From Enterobacter chuandaensis (GTDB lineage Bacteria > Pseudomonadota > Gammaproteobacteria > Enterobacterales > Enterobacteriaceae): DNA of 64,000 bases. The stretch's first letter is position 1. Each line of letters opens with the position of its first letter. The translations under genes were made by a program, and so were the position numbers. The stretch is taken from NCBI RefSeq assembly GCF_003594915.1, contig NZ_QZCS01000003.1, positions 1 through 64,000 on the forward strand, given 5' to 3'. The notes beneath the pieces were generated by a model. The model searched no databases, was not told the DNA's origin, and saw nothing but the letters and a program-made list of their open reading frames with translations. Positions 23,186 through 36,598 of this stretch are shown here, piece after piece.

Positions 23186-23186
<1 letters not shown>
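22455..23186 (+). CDS. pdxJ: Pyridoxine 5'-phosphate synthase
   Basis: TIM-barrel enzyme that condenses 1-deoxyxylulose 5-phosphate with 3-amino-2-oxopropyl phosphate to make pyridoxine phosphate. The 243 residues include the start [17 protein letters not shown] and the phosphate-binding [10 protein letters not shown] near residue 191. The stop overlaps the acpS ATG by one base (TAATG), matching the tight pdxJ-acpS pair of enterobacteria. Confidence 0.98.
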
Positions 23187-24718
<1,532 letters not shown>

Positions 24719-24736
24719 AGGTACTCCCGGCGGAAA

Positions 24737-24822
24737 TGTGATTGTCTGCGCAAATACGAATTTTGCTCGCCTGAATGAATTTTATATTCCATTATAGTGT
24801 GATTATTATGAATTAAAAATTC
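24737..24822. promoter_or_regulatory. Divergent yfhH/murQ control region with paired operator-like repeats
   Basis: Two 13-mers of the form GAATT-N3-(T/A)ATTC occur at 24777-24789 and 24810-24822, 33 bp apart; the second is a perfect palindrome. They flank a likely murQ promoter and are good candidates for YfhH binding. A TGTGA at 24737-24741 could be one half of a CRP site, but its other half is poor. Confidence 0.5.
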
Positions 24823-24836
24823 TTGAGGTACAAAAG

Positions 24837-25730
24837 ATGAATCTTGGCTCACTTGTTTCTGAAACGCGTAACCCGCAAACCATGGATCTGGATGCCCTCT
24901 CCACCCTGGAGCTGGTTAACCGTTTTAATCAACAGGATACGCTGGTCGCGCAGGCAGTAAAAGAGACATTGCCTGAGGTGGCGAAAGCGGTCGATGCGGC
25001 GGCGGAAGCCCTCAAGGCTGGTGGTCGCATTATCTATATGGGGGCCGGTACCAGCGGGCGTCTTGGTGTGCTGGATGCTTCCGAATGTCCGCCCACCTTT
25101 GGCGTTCCGCACGGCCTGGTGGTCGGTTTAATTGCCGGTGGTCCCGGTGCGCTGCTGAAAGCGGTAGAAGGGGCGGAAGATAATAAACAGCTGGGTGAAG
25201 ATGACCTGAAAGCGCTGAACCTGACCGCGCAGGATCTGGTGGTCGGGCTGGCGGCATCCGGGCGCACGCCGTACGTCATTGGTGGCCTGGAATACGCCAA
25301 CCGGACGGGCTGCACGACGGTCGCTATCTCCTGTAACCCGGGCTCACCGATTGCGCAGGTCGCCGCTATCGCCATCTCTCCGGTCGTCGGGCCGGAAGCG
25401 CTCACCGGCTCCACGCGCCTGAAATCCGGGACCGCGCAAAAGCTGGTGCTCAATATGATCTCCACCGGCGCGATGGTGAAGTTCGGCAAGGTCTATCAGA
25501 ACCTAATGGTGGATATGCAGGCCACCAACGTCAAGCTGGTGGACAGAGCCTGCCGCATGGTGATGGAGGCGACAGGCGCGGCTCGGGAAGAGGCGGAGGC
25601 GGTGCTCAGGCAGACCGATCACGACGTCAAACCGGCCATCCTGATGATTTTAAGCGGGCTGGATGCAGCAGCAGCACGAGCCAAACTTGAGGCGCATAAT
25701 GGCTTCTTACGGGCGGCGTTAGAAAACTAG
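24837..25730 (+). CDS. murQ: N-acetylmuramic acid 6-phosphate etherase
   Basis: Cleaves the lactyl ether of MurNAc-6-phosphate to GlcNAc-6-phosphate and D-lactate, recycling cell-wall sugar in the cytoplasm. The 297-residue product has the SIS-domain phosphate-binding segment [22 protein letters not shown] in two parts around residues 64-85 and the conserved [16 protein letters not shown]. The Glu of SECPPTF corresponds to the catalytic acid. It sits 11 bp before a MurNAc-type PTS gene, so import and cleavage are coupled. Confidence 0.96.
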   Translation: MNLGSLVSETRNPQTMDLDALSTLELVNRFNQQDTLVAQAVKETLPEVAKAVDAAAEALKAGGRIIYMGAGTSGRLGVLDASECPPTFGVPHGLVVGLIAGGPGALLKAVEGAEDNKQLGEDDLKALNLTAQDLVVGLAASGRTPYVIGGLEYANRTGCTTVAISCNPGSPIAQVAAIAISPVVGPEALTGSTRLKSGTAQKLVLNMISTGAMVKFGKVYQNLMVDMQATNVKLVDRACRMVMEATGAAREEAEAVLRQTDHDVKPAILMILSGLDAAAARAKLEAHNGFLRAALEN

Positions 25731-25741
25731 CAGAGGCGTGT

Positions 25742-27103
25742 ATGGACAAAACAGCAGCGCTCGCCAGCGATATCCTGCAGGGGATTGGTGGGGAGAAAAA
25801 TATTCAGCGTCTGGAAAACTGCATGACGCGCGTGCGCGTCGAGGTGCATAACGACGATCAGCTTGACGTGCCGCGCCTGAAACAACTCTCCGGCGTGAGC
25901 GGGTACGTGAAACAGGGGCAGCAGCACCAGCTGATCGTCGGGCCGGGCAAAGCGGCGCAGGTTGTCGATGCCATGCGCGCGCTGATGGTCGGCGGCGCGA
26001 GCGTGACGGTCGACGACGCTGAACGTACCAAAGCGCAGGTGAAGGCGAAATACAAAGCCCCGATGAGCGACGCGCTGCGACAGCTGGCAAACGTCTTTAT
26101 CCCGCTGATCCCGGCGTTTATTGCCTCCGGCTTGATCACCGGGATCATCAACATCCTCAAGCGACCGGATATCGTGGGGGACTTTGCCACGCAGTATCCG
26201 AACCTGCTGGGGATTCTCGGGATCTTCGGTAGCGCGGTGTTTGCCATCATGAACATCCTGGTGGGGGTGAACACGGCCAAAGTGTTTGGCGGATCGCTGG
26301 CCATGGGCGGCGTAATGGCGGGGATCTTGTCCAGCCCGCAGCTGGCGCAAATCACGCTGTTTGGCGAGGCGCTCCAGCCTGGCCGCGGCGGGGTGATCGC
26401 CGTGCTGCTGGTGGTTATCCTGATGTGCTGGATCGAGAAAAAGCTGCGCGCGGTTCTGCCTGGCTCGATTGAGCTTATCCTTAATCCGCTGCTGACCACG
26501 CTAATTACCGGTAGCGTCGCGATTGTGGTTCTTCAGCCGTTAGGCGGGTGGATTTCTGACGCCATCGCCCACGGTGCGTCTCTGGCTATCGACCGCGGCG
26601 GCCTGCTGGTGGGGGCGGTGCTGTCTGGCACCTTCCTGCCGCTGGTGCTGACCGGCCTGCATCAGGGGCTGGTTCCCATTCACGTCGAGCTGGTGCAGGC
26701 GCACGGCTATAACGCGTTGCTGCCTATCCTGTCGATGGCGGGCGTCGGGCAGGTGGGGGCAGCGATTGCCGTCCTGATGAAAACCCGCAACGCGCGCCTG
26801 AAAAAGGTGATCAAAGGGGCGCTGCCGGTCGGGCTGCTCGGCATTGGCGAGCCGCTGATATTTGGCGTCACGCTGCCGCTGGGTAAACCCTTCCTTGCAG
26901 CCTGTCTGGGGGGCGCGGTAGGCGGGGCGCTTATCAGCTACTGGAAAGTCGCTACGGTTATCACCTTTGGTCTCTCCGGTTTACCGCTGGCGTTAACCAT
27001 CGTGACCGGAAAAGTCATGCTCTATCTGTTAGGCTATTTAGTAGCGGTGATCGCCGGGTTCCTGTTTACCTGGCTGTTAGGATTCAACGACCCAGAGGAG
27101 TAA
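25742..27103 (+). CDS. PTS EIIBC component, probable N-acetylmuramic acid permease (MurP type)
   Basis: Membrane phosphotransferase permease of 453 residues. The EIIB domain (1-80) has the phosphocysteine Cys27 in ENCMTRVRV. An EIIC domain with about ten hydrophobic segments follows, containing GEPLIFGVTLP near residue 380. No EIIA domain is present, so glucose EIIA (Crr) is the likely phosphate donor, as for E. coli MurP. The sequence is clearly not the close E. coli MurP orthologue; assignment to MurNAc rests on the operon with murQ and the neighbouring RpiR regulator. Another amino-sugar or disaccharide is possible. Confidence 0.8.
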   Translation: MDKTAALASDILQGIGGEKNIQRLENCMTRVRVEVHNDDQLDVPRLKQLSGVSGYVKQGQQHQLIVGPGKAAQVVDAMRALMVGGASVTVDDAERTKAQVKAKYKAPMSDALRQLANVFIPLIPAFIASGLITGIINILKRPDIVGDFATQYPNLLGILGIFGSAVFAIMNILVGVNTAKVFGGSLAMGGVMAGILSSPQLAQITLFGEALQPGRGGVIAVLLVVILMCWIEKKLRAVLPGSIELILNPLLTTLITGSVAIVVLQPLGGWISDAIAHGASLAIDRGGLLVGAVLSGTFLPLVLTGLHQGLVPIHVELVQAHGYNALLPILSMAGVGQVGAAIAVLMKTRNARLKKVIKGALPVGLLGIGEPLIFGVTLPLGKPFLAACLGGAVGGALISYWKVATVITFGLSGLPLALTIVTGKVMLYLLGYLVAVIAGFLFTWLLGFNDPEE

Positions 27104-27106
27104 GGT

Positions 27107-27742
27107 TTGGCCAATCACGAGCGTCGCGTTGTCTTTTTCGATCTGGATGGAACGCTGCATCAGCAGGATATGTTTGGTACGTTTATGCGCTACCTGCTGC
27201 GGTGCCAGCCTCTGAACGCGCTGCTTGTCCTGCCGCTCTTACCTGTGATTGGCATCGCGCTGCTGGTGAAAGGCCGGGCGGCGCGATGGCCGATGAGCCT
27301 GCTGCTGTGGGGATGCACCTTTGGCCACAGCGAAGCGCGGCTCAAACAGCTCGAACAGGATTTCGCGCACTGGTTCCGCGGCCACGTCGCCGCGTTTCCC
27401 GTGGTTCAGGCGCGCCTGACCAGCTATCTTGACGCCAACGATGCCGACATCTGGCTGATTACCGGCTCCCCGCAGACGCTGGTGGAGCAGGTCTACTTTG
27501 ATACCCCCTGGCTGCCGCGCGTAAATCTTATCGCTACGCAAATTTCCCGCGGCTACGGCGGCTGGGTTCTGACGATGCGCTGCCTGGGGCATGAAAAAGT
27601 GGCCCAACTGGAAAAACGCATCGGCACGCCGCTGCGCCTTTACAGCGGCTACAGCGACAGCAAGCAGGACAACCCGCTGCTCTATTTTTGCCAGCATCGC
27701 TGGCGCGTTACTCCCCTCGGTGAACTTCAGCAACTCGAATAG
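27107..27742 (+). CDS. pgpC: Phosphatidylglycerophosphatase C
   Basis: HAD-family phosphatase that dephosphorylates phosphatidylglycerol phosphate at the inner membrane. The 211 residues open with the HAD nucleophile motif FFDLDGTLH (Asp12, Asp14), followed by a hydrophobic segment (about 30-55) that should anchor it, and a later GYSDSKQDNPLL acidic motif. Translation appears to start at a TTG at 27107, preceded by GAGTAAGG; it yields the exact E. coli-type N-terminus. It begins 3 bp past the PTS gene, so in this genome pgpC may be cotranscribed with murQ. Confidence 0.93.
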   Translation: MANHERRVVFFDLDGTLHQQDMFGTFMRYLLRCQPLNALLVLPLLPVIGIALLVKGRAARWPMSLLLWGCTFGHSEARLKQLEQDFAHWFRGHVAAFPVVQARLTSYLDANDADIWLITGSPQTLVEQVYFDTPWLPRVNLIATQISRGYGGWVLTMRCLGHEKVAQLEKRIGTPLRLYSGYSDSKQDNPLLYFCQHRWRVTPLGELQQLE

Positions 27743-27754
27743 TCTTATCTATAA

Positions 27755-29744
<1,990 letters not shown>

Positions 29745-29909
29745 TTAGTTAATTCTCTGCGACGCCGGTTGCCTCAGTCTGCTGTAGCCATGTTAATCAT
29801 AAGGTTTGCCATTGAATGAGCGGCATTTTGCGTAAACTTGCGCCACTTGGCAACCAATTAGAGAGACAGGTCACATCTATTGTTAAATGCTGAAGTCGAT
29901 TTTATTTCG

Positions 29910-29948
29910 ACGCAAACGGTTTCGTCGACGCTCAGGATTCTCTATAAT
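29910..29948 (+). promoter_or_regulatory. purL promoter with PurR operator
   Basis: ACGCAAACGGTTTCGT at 29910-29925 is a near-perfect PurR box. A perfect -10 TATAAT lies at 29943-29948, so PurR would cover the -35 region and repress when purines are available. Confidence 0.88.
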
Positions 29949-30011
29949 GACGCCCGTTTTCCCCCCTTGCGCACACTGTAAGCGCCCCGGCGCTTCGAAG
30001 ACGAGAGACTT

Positions 30012-33000
30012 ATGATGGAAATTCTGCGTGGTTCGCCTGCACTGTCTGCCTTCCGTATTACCAAACTGCTGGCACGTTTTCAGGCGGCCGACCTTCCGGT
30101 AAGCAATATTTACGCTGAGTATGTCCATTTTGCTGACCTGAATGCCCCCCTGAATGCAGAGGAGCGCGTACAGCTGGAACGCCTGCTCAAGTATGGCCCA
30201 AATCTGAGCAGCCATACGCCAACCGGCAAACTGATCCTTGCGACGCCGCGTCCGGGCACCATCTCCCCCTGGTCTTCCAAAGCCACCGATATTGCTCACA
30301 ACTGCGGCCTGAGCCAGATTAACCGTCTGGAGCGCGGCGTGGCGTACTACGTTGAAGCCTCTACCCTGAGCGACGCGCAGTGGCAGGCCGTTGCGGCGGA
30401 GTTGCACGACCGCATGATGGAGAGCGTGTTTGCCTCTCTGGATGACGCACAGAAATTGTTCTCCCACCATCAGCCTGCGCCGGTACAGAGCGTAGACCTG
30501 CTGGGGCTGGGCCGTCAGGCGCTGATTGACGCCAACCTGCGTCTCGGCCTGGCGCTGGCAGAAGACGAAATTGACTACCTGCAGGACGCGTTCGTTAAGC
30601 TCAACCGCAACCCGAACGACATCGAACTCTACATGTTCGCGCAGGCCAACTCTGAGCACTGCCGCCATAAGATTTTCAACGCCGACTGGATTATCGACGG
30701 CGAACAGCAGCCGAAGTCGCTGTTCAAAATGATTAAAAACACCATGGAACAAACCCCTGACCACGTGCTGTCTGCCTATAAAGACAACGCCGCGGTGATG
30801 GAAGGTTCCGAGGTGGGCCGCTTCTTCGCCGATCGCGAAGCAGGGCGTTATGACTTCCATCAGGAGCCTGCGCATATCCTGATGAAAGTGGAAACCCACA
30901 ACCACCCGACGGCCATTTCTCCGTGGCCGGGTGCGGCGACCGGCTCCGGCGGTGAAATCCGTGACGAAGGGGCGACCGGCCGTGGGGCGAAACCAAAAGC
31001 GGGTCTGGTCGGTTTCTCCGTTTCTAACCTGCGCATCCCTGGCTTTGAACAGCCGTGGGAAGAAGATTTCGGCAAGCCAGAGCGCATCGTGACCGCGCTG
31101 GATATCATGACCGAAGGCCCGCTGGGCGGCGCGGCGTTCAACAACGAATTTGGTCGTCCGGCGCTGAACGGTTACTTCCGTACCTACGAAGAGAAAGTGG
31201 ACAGCCACAACGGCGAAGAGCTGCGCGGCTACCACAAACCGATCATGCTGGCGGGCGGGATCGGCAACATCCGTGCCGATCACGTGCAGAAAGGCGAAAT
31301 CGTCGTCGGTGCGAAGCTGATCGTGCTCGGCGGCCCGGCCATGAACATCGGTCTGGGCGGCGGTGCGGCCTCCTCTATGGCCTCCGGCCAGTCTGATGCG
31401 GATCTCGATTTTGCTTCCGTGCAGCGCGACAACCCGGAAATGGAGCGTCGCTGCCAGGAAGTGATCGACCGCTGCTGGCAGCTGGGCGATGCCAACCCGA
31501 TTCTGTTCATCCACGACGTGGGCGCGGGCGGTCTGTCCAACGCCATGCCGGAGCTGGTGAGCGACGGTGGCCGCGGCGGACGCTTCAACCTGCGCGACAT
31601 CCTGAGCGATGAGCCAGGCATGAGCCCGCTGGAGATCTGGTGCAACGAATCCCAGGAGCGCTACGTGCTGGCGGTTGCTGCGGATCAGCTGCCGCTGTTT
31701 GACGAGCTGTGCCGCCGCGAGCGCGCGCCGTATGCCGTTATCGGTGAAGCAACCGAAGAGCAGCACCTTTCCTTAAGCGACACCCACTTTGACAACCAGC
31801 CGATCGATCTGCCGCTGGACGTGCTGCTCGGTAAAACACCGAAGATGACCCGCGACGTAACAACCCGTAAAGCGGCAGGCAAAGCGCTGGATCGCCAGGG
31901 CATTACCGTGGCGGAAGCGGTTAACCGCGTGCTGCATCTGCCTGCTGTGGCAGAGAAAACCTTCCTCGTGACCATCGGCGACCGTACCGTGACCGGTATG
32001 GTATCGCGCGATCAGATGGTTGGTCCGTGGCAAATCCCGGTCGCTAACTGCGCCGTGACCACCGCGAGCCTCGACAGCTACTACGGCGAAGCGATGGCGC
32101 TGGGCGAACGCACCCCGGTGGCGCTGCTGGACTTCGCGGCCTCTGCCCGTCTGGCTGTCGGTGAAGCGCTGACCAACATCGCCGCGACGCAGATTGGCGA
32201 CATCAAACGCATCAAACTTTCCGCAAACTGGATGGCCGCAGCCGGTCACCCTGGCGAAGATGCTGGCCTGTATGAAGCCGTGAAAGCGGTGGGCGAGGAG
32301 CTGTGTCCTGCCCTCGGCCTGACCATTCCGGTGGGCAAAGACTCCATGTCGATGAAAACCCGCTGGCAGGAAGGCAACGAGCAGCGCGAGATGACCTCTC
32401 CGCTGTCGCTGGTGATCACCGCGTTTGCCCGCGTGGAAGACGTGCGTCACACCGTTACGCCGCAGCTTGTGACCGAAGACAACGCCCTGCTGCTGATTGA
32501 CCTGGGTAAAGGTCACAACGCGCTGGGTGCCACCGCGCTGGCGCAGGTTTATCGCCAGCTTGGCGATAAGCCAGCCGACGTGCGTGACGTTGCCCAACTG
32601 AAAGGCTTCTACGATGCCATCCAGGCGCTGGTGGCGCAGCGTAAGCTGCTGGCCTACCACGACCGCTCCGACGGCGGCCTGCTGGTGACCCTGGCAGAGA
32701 TGGCCTTCACCGGCCACTGCGGCGTGGAAGCGAATATTGCAACGCTTGGCGAAGATCGCCTGGCGGCGCTGTTTAACGAAGAGCTGGGTGCGGTGATTCA
32801 GGTTCGCGCCGCAGACCGCGAGGCGGTGGAAGCGATTCTGGCGAAGCACGGTCTGGCAGACTGCGTCCACTATCTGGGTAAAGCCGTTCTGGGCGACCGC
32901 TTCGTCATTGAAGCAGACGGTCACGCGGTGTTCAGCGAAAGTCGCACCACGCTGCGCATGTGGTGGGCAGAAACCACCTGGCAGATGCAGCGCCTGCGCG

Positions 33001-33899
33001 ATAACCCGGAATGCGCCGATCAGGAGCATAACGCGAAAGCGAATGACCTGGATCCAGGCCTGAACGTGAAACTCTCCTTCGACATCAACGAAGATATTGC
33101 TGCGCCGTACATTGCGACCGGCGCGCGTCCGAAAGTGGCGGTGCTGCGCGAGCAGGGCGTTAACTCCCACGTTGAGATGGCGGCAGCCTTCCACCGTGCG
33201 GGCTTTGACGCCATCGACGTCCACATGAGCGACCTGCTGGCCGGACGTACCGGTCTGGAAGATTTCCAGGCGCTGGTGGCGTGTGGCGGCTTCTCCTACG
33301 GCGACGTGCTGGGCGCGGGCGAAGGCTGGGCGAAGTCCATCCTGTTCAACAGCCGCGTGCGCGACGAGTTCGAGACCTTCTTCCACCGTCCGCAAACCCT
33401 GGCGCTGGGCGTGTGCAACGGCTGCCAGATGATGTCTAACCTGCGCGAGCTGATCCCGGGCAGCGAAGTCTGGCCGCGCTTTGTGCGTAACCAGTCCGAC
33501 CGCTTTGAAGCCCGCTTCAGCCTGGTAGAAGTGACTCAGAGCCCGTCTCTGCTGCTGCAGGGAATGGTAGGGTCGCAGATGCCAATCGCCGTTTCCCACG
33601 GTGAAGGTCAGGTAGAAGTGCGCGATGCGGCGCATCTGGCTCAGCTTGAGAGCAAAGGTCTGGTGGCGCTGCGCTTTGTCGATAACTTCGGCAAGGTGAC
33701 GGAAACCTATCCGGCGAACCCGAACGGCTCCGCCAACGGTATTACGGCGGTGACCAGCGAAAGCGGTCGTGCGACCATCATGATGCCGCACCCGGAGCGC
33801 GTGTTCCGTACCGTGAGCAACTCCTGGCACCCGGAAAACTGGGGCGAGGACAGCCCGTGGATGCGTATCTTCCGCAACGCGCGTAAACAGCTGGGTTAA
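30012..33899 (+). CDS. purL: Phosphoribosylformylglycinamidine synthase
   Basis: ATP-dependent amidotransferase of purine synthesis, converting FGAR and glutamine to FGAM. The 1295 residues follow the large single-chain form: N-terminal domain, linker, two PurM-like synthetase halves ([13 protein letters not shown] near 295, [13 protein letters not shown] near 500), and a C-terminal class I glutaminase with nucleophile Cys in [12 protein letters not shown] near 1135 and the HPE catalytic pair near 1260. The PurR box upstream explains regulation. It ends at a REP-like terminator ahead of the glmY region. Confidence 0.99.
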   Translation: MMEILRGSPALSAFRITKLLARFQAADLPVSNIYAEYVHFADLNAPLNAEERVQLERLLKYGPNLSSHTPTGKLILATPRPGTISPWSSKATDIAHNCGLSQINRLERGVAYYVEASTLSDAQWQAVAAELHDRMMESVFASLDDAQKLFSHHQPAPVQSVDLLGLGRQALIDANLRLGLALAEDEIDYLQDAFVKLNRNPNDIELYMFAQANSEHCRHKIFNADWIIDGEQQPKSLFKMIKNTMEQTPDHVLSAYKDNAAVMEGSEVGRFFADREAGRYDFHQEPAHILMKVETHNHPTAISPWPGAATGSGGEIRDEGATGRGAKPKAGLVGFSVSNLRIPGFEQPWEEDFGKPERIVTALDIMTEGPLGGAAFNNEFGRPALNGYFRTYEEKVDSHNGEELRGYHKPIMLAGGIGNIRADHVQKGEIVVGAKLIVLGGPAMNIGLGGGAASSMASGQSDADLDFASVQRDNPEMERRCQEVIDRCWQLGDANPILFIHDVGAGGLSNAMPELVSDGGRGGRFNLRDILSDEPGMSPLEIWCNESQERYVLAVAADQLPLFDELCRRERAPYAVIGEATEEQHLSLSDTHFDNQPIDLPLDVLLGKTPKMTRDVTTRKAAGKALDRQGITVAEAVNRVLHLPAVAEKTFLVTIGDRTVTGMVSRDQMVGPWQIPVANCAVTTASLDSYYGEAMALGERTPVALLDFAASARLAVGEALTNIAATQIGDIKRIKLSANWMAAAGHPGEDAGLYEAVKAVGEELCPALGLTIPVGKDSMSMKTRWQEGNEQREMTSPLSLVITAFARVEDVRHTVTPQLVTEDNALLLIDLGKGHNALGATALAQVYRQLGDKPADVRDVAQLKGFYDAIQALVAQRKLLAYHDRSDGGLLVTLAEMAFTGHCGVEANIATLGEDRLAALFNEELGAVIQVRAADREAVEAILAKHGLADCVHYLGKAVLGDRFVIEADGHAVFSESRTTLRMWWAETTWQMQRLRDNPECADQEHNAKANDLDPGLNVKLSFDINEDIAAPYIATGARPKVAVLREQGVNSHVEMAAAFHRAGFDAIDVHMSDLLAGRTGLEDFQALVACGGFSYGDVLGAGEGWAKSILFNSRVRDEFETFFHRPQTLALGVCNGCQMMSNLRELIPGSEVWPRFVRNQSDRFEARFSLVEVTQSPSLLLQGMVGSQMPIAVSHGEGQVEVRDAAHLAQLESKGLVALRFVDNFGKVTETYPANPNGSANGITAVTSESGRATIMMPHPERVFRTVSNSWHPENWGEDSPWMRIFRNARKQLG

Positions 33900-33916
33900 G
33901 TTTTAGCGCAGTACCT

Positions 33917-33953
33917 GTAGGCCCGGTAAGCGCGAGCGCCACTGGGCTTTTTT
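33917..33953 (+). terminator. REP-like terminator after purL
   Basis: A degenerate REP sequence (GTAGGCCCGGTAAGCGC...) forms a GCCCGGT/ACTGGGC stem with one wobble pair and ends in a long T-run. It resembles the inverted REP halves between pepB and sseB. Confidence 0.75.
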
Positions 33954-33958
33954 GTATC

Positions 33959-34072
33959 TGTCGCAAAATCGCGACAAATAATATATGCCGATGTCTCCAA
34001 AAGGAGACATTTAAGTCATTGATTTCTATAGGGTGGTATGGGTTCCCGTTAAGGTGTTGCTTAATAGCGACA
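33959..34072 (+). promoter_or_regulatory. Three GlrR activator sites upstream of glmY
   Basis: Three motifs of the GlrR form TGTC-N10-GACA occur: 33959-33976 (perfect), 33992-34009 (perfect) and 34055-34072 (TGTT-N10-GACA). They lie 110-230 bp upstream of the sigma-54 promoter, the expected enhancer distance. An IHF-like sequence (AACCAA-N4-TTA, 34099-34111) stands between them and the promoter and could provide the DNA bend. Confidence 0.88.
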
Positions 34073-34161
34073 CTTAGCCTGGAAATCATTCAATGCACAA
34101 CCAACAAGTTAAACGAGTAAAAACTATATATTTCAACATGTTAATATTTTGTTTTGCATTC

Positions 34162-34177
34162 TGGCACGGGTGTTGCA
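34162..34177 (+). promoter_or_regulatory. Sigma-54 promoter of glmY
   Basis: TGGCAC-N5-TTGCA matches the RpoN consensus, with the -24 GG and -12 GC correctly spaced. It places the start at the A of AGTGGCTC at 34189. A CATAAT overlapping the -12 element could act as a sigma-70 -10, as in the dual glmY promoters of enterobacteria. Confidence 0.92.
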
Positions 34178-34188
34178 TAATATTAACC

Positions 34189-34372
34189 AGTGGCTCATTC
34201 ACCTTCTTATGTCAGCCCCTTCGGGACGTGCTACATAAACTTCGAATGACGCACAAAAAGGTGCCTGCCGTCCAACTACTGATCATTGCGTTGCTTTATC
34301 AGGCCAGGGCGAAACGTCGAGTTAGGCACCGCCTTATTCCATGACAAAGCCGGGTTTTTACCCGGCTTTGTT
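34189..34372 (+). ncRNA. glmY: Small regulatory RNA GlmY
   Basis: The sRNA acts as a decoy for RapZ, sparing GlmZ so that glmS is translated and amino-sugar precursors for the cell envelope are made. The roughly 184-nt gene begins AGTGGCTCATTCACC at the predicted sigma-54 start, contains the GC-rich CAGCCCCTTCGGGACGTG hairpin region, and ends at a terminator. Position between purL and glrK is the same as in E. coli. I recognised the sequence by its start, hairpins and context. No open frame of note lies in it. Confidence 0.92.
34345..34372 (+). terminator. glmY terminator
   Basis: CAAAGCCGGGT-TTTT-ACCCGGCTTTG is an 11-bp stem. The following T stretch is interrupted (TTGTAT), so readthrough into glrK is plausible, which fits the linked control of glmY and glrK described in E. 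coli. Confidence 0.85.
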
Positions 34373-34431
34373 GTATCTGAAGGGCAGACTCAGTTACGCT
34401 CTCCGTAAACCCCCATGAAGAGAGTAATGCG

Positions 34432-35856
34432 TTGAAACGCTGGCCCGTTTTCCCACGCTCCCTGCGACAGCTCGTAATGATGGCCTTCCTGCTGATCCTG
34501 CTGCCGCTGCTGATCCTTGCCTGGCAGGCATGGCAGAGCCTCAACGCGCTCAGTGCCCAGGCGGCATTAACGAACCGCACCACGCTTATCGACGCCAGGC
34601 GCAGTGAAGCGATGACCAACGCCGCGCTGGAGATGGAGCGTAGCTATCGTCAGTACTGCGTGCTCGACGATCGGACGCTGGAGAAGGTGTACCAGAGCCA
34701 GCGCAAACGCTACAGCGAAATGCTGGATGCCCACGCAGGTGTGTTGCCGGATGACAAGCTGTATCAGGCGTTGCGCCAGGATCTGAACGATCTCGCGCAG
34801 CTGCAGTGCCAGAACAGCGGCCCGGATACGGCTGCCGCCGCGCGCCTTGAAGCGTTCGCCGCCGCTAATACCGAAATGGTACAGTCTACGCGCACGGTTA
34901 TTTTCTCTCGCGGGCAGCAGTTGCAACAGGAGATTGCCGAGCGCGGCCAGTTCTTCGGCTGGCAGGCGCTGGTGCTGTTCCTGGTAAGCCTCGGGCTGGT
35001 GCTGCTCTTTACCCGCATGATCATCGGCCCGGTGAAGGGTATCCAGCGCATGATCAACCGCCTGGGGGAGGGGAAATCACTCGGGGATACGGTCGCCTTT
35101 AAAGGCCCGCGCGAGCTGCGATCCGTCGGCCAGCGCATTATCTGGCTGTCTGAGCGCCTGGCGTGGCTCGAATCTCAGCGCCACCAGTTTCTGCGCCATA
35201 TTTCCCATGAACTGAAAACGCCGCTGGCCAGCATGCGTGAAGGAACGGAGCTGCTGGCAGATGAAGTGGCAGGGCCGCTTACGCCGGAGCAGAAAGAGAT
35301 CGTCGAGATTCTTGATGCCAGCAGCCGCAATCTGCAAAAGCTCATTGAGCAGCTTCTGGACTACAACCGCAAGCTGGCAGATGGGACGGTGGTGCTGGAA
35401 ACCGTCGAGATTGAGCCGCTGGTGGATATGGTGATCTCCGCCCATAGCTTGCCGGCACGAGCTAAAATGATGCATACCGGGGTGGAGCTGAGTGCGCCAA
35501 CCTGCCTGGCTGAACCCATGCTGTTGATGAGCGTTCTGGATAATCTTTATTCCAATGCGGTGCACTATGGTACTGAATCCGGTAACATTTATATCCGAAG
35601 CTATACGAAGGGTTCCCGGGTGTTTATTGACGTCGCTAACACCGGCACCCCGATCCCCGATGACGAAAAAACCATGATCTTCGAACCCTTTTTCCAGGGA
35701 AGTCATCAGCGGAAAGGTGCGGTAAAAGGAAGTGGTCTGGGCTTAAGCATCGCCCGGGACTGCATACGACGCATGCAGGGTGAGCTAAACATTGCCACGG
35801 ACGAACGTTCGGATGTTTGCTTCCGTATTGAACTGCCCCTGAGCCGGAAAAATTAA
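34432..35856 (+). CDS. glrK: Two-component sensor histidine kinase GlrK (QseE)
   Basis: Inner-membrane sensor kinase that phosphorylates GlrR and so controls glmY. The 474 residues have two transmembrane helices (about 15-36 and 174-196) around a periplasmic domain. A HAMP region follows, then the H-box FLRHISHELKTPLAS near residue 255 and the ATPase motifs (N box NLYSNAVHYG, G box GSGLGLSIA). The periplasmic domain is helical and probably responds to envelope state. It heads glrK-qseG-glrR. Confidence 0.96.
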   Translation: MKRWPVFPRSLRQLVMMAFLLILLPLLILAWQAWQSLNALSAQAALTNRTTLIDARRSEAMTNAALEMERSYRQYCVLDDRTLEKVYQSQRKRYSEMLDAHAGVLPDDKLYQALRQDLNDLAQLQCQNSGPDTAAAARLEAFAAANTEMVQSTRTVIFSRGQQLQQEIAERGQFFGWQALVLFLVSLGLVLLFTRMIIGPVKGIQRMINRLGEGKSLGDTVAFKGPRELRSVGQRIIWLSERLAWLESQRHQFLRHISHELKTPLASMREGTELLADEVAGPLTPEQKEIVEILDASSRNLQKLIEQLLDYNRKLADGTVVLETVEIEPLVDMVISAHSLPARAKMMHTGVELSAPTCLAEPMLLMSVLDNLYSNAVHYGTESGNIYIRSYTKGSRVFIDVANTGTPIPDDEKTMIFEPFFQGSHQRKGAVKGSGLGLSIARDCIRRMQGELNIATDERSDVCFRIELPLSRKN

Positions 35857-35881
35857 TAAAATGAATCTATGTCTGGTGAGT

Positions 35882-36598
35882 ATGTCACACGTCTTTTTCC
35901 GCGCCGTACGCGCGGTGTTTTCCAGCAAAACGCGTTTTCTGAGTCTGCCCTGTTTAGTCCTGGTGGGGTGCGTATCCCATGCCCCGCAAAGTGCAATAAG
36001 CGATAAACAGGAAGATAAATGGCCAGATAACCAGCTGGCTGATTTTCTCTCCACCCGCTGTGACGACATCTGGAACCTGTCAGGACATGATGTCGAGAAT
36101 AATCCCCTGTTCTGGCTACGCGGGATAGATTGCGCCCAGCGGCTTGCGCCAGTGGACGCCCGCTCGAAAGCGGCGATGCTGGATGACGATACCTGGCAGG
36201 ATGCTTTCAAACGCGGGATATTACTGGCTGATGCGAAAATTACCCCCGTTGAGCGTCGGGCCAACGTGACCCGGCTGGACACGTTTGTGGTCAATCTTCC
36301 GGTACAGGTGCGCCCGGTTTACCAGCTCTGGCGTGATGGACAGACGCTCCAGCTTCAGCTGTCTGAAGAGCGCTCCCGCTACAGTAAGCTACAGCAGTCA
36401 ACCGACAGCGAGCTTGATACGCTGCGTCAACAGCAGCAACATTTACGGAGTCAGCTGGATACCACGACCCGCAAGCTGGAAAACCTGACCGATATTGAAA
36501 GACAGCTCTCGTCGCGTAAATATCAGCCTGGCAGTTCATCCGCTGCACCGGACAGCGATATGCCGAAACAAGAGGATGTGAAGCATGACGAGCCGTAA
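35882..36598 (+). CDS. qseG: Outer-membrane lipoprotein QseG
   Basis: Lipoprotein that interacts with GlrK/QseE signalling. The 238-residue product has a signal peptide ending in a lipobox (CLVLVGC) and a C-terminal coiled coil (about 160-210: QLQLSEERSRYSKLQQ onward). An ATG at 35861 in the same frame would add seven residues. The ATG at 35882 is preferred because it aligns with the E. coli start and has GGTGAG upstream, although the spacing is short. It overlaps glrR by 14 bp, so the three genes form one operon. Confidence 0.88.
   Translation: MSHVFFRAVRAVFSSKTRFLSLPCLVLVGCVSHAPQSAISDKQEDKWPDNQLADFLSTRCDDIWNLSGHDVENNPLFWLRGIDCAQRLAPVDARSKAAMLDDDTWQDAFKRGILLADAKITPVERRANVTRLDTFVVNLPVQVRPVYQLWRDGQTLQLQLSEERSRYSKLQQSTDSELDTLRQQQQHLRSQLDTTTRKLENLTDIERQLSSRKYQPGSSSAAPDSDMPKQEDVKHDEP

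Noticed and set aside
29883..31766. Minus-strand open frame of 627 codons opposite the purL 5' half
   Set aside because: Antisense shadow of purL; it runs across the purL promoter and PurR box and has no family features.
31773..33830. Minus-strand open frame of 685 codons opposite purL
   Set aside because: It mirrors the purL codon pattern, has a His/Gln/Arg-rich composition typical of antisense frames and no recognisable domain.
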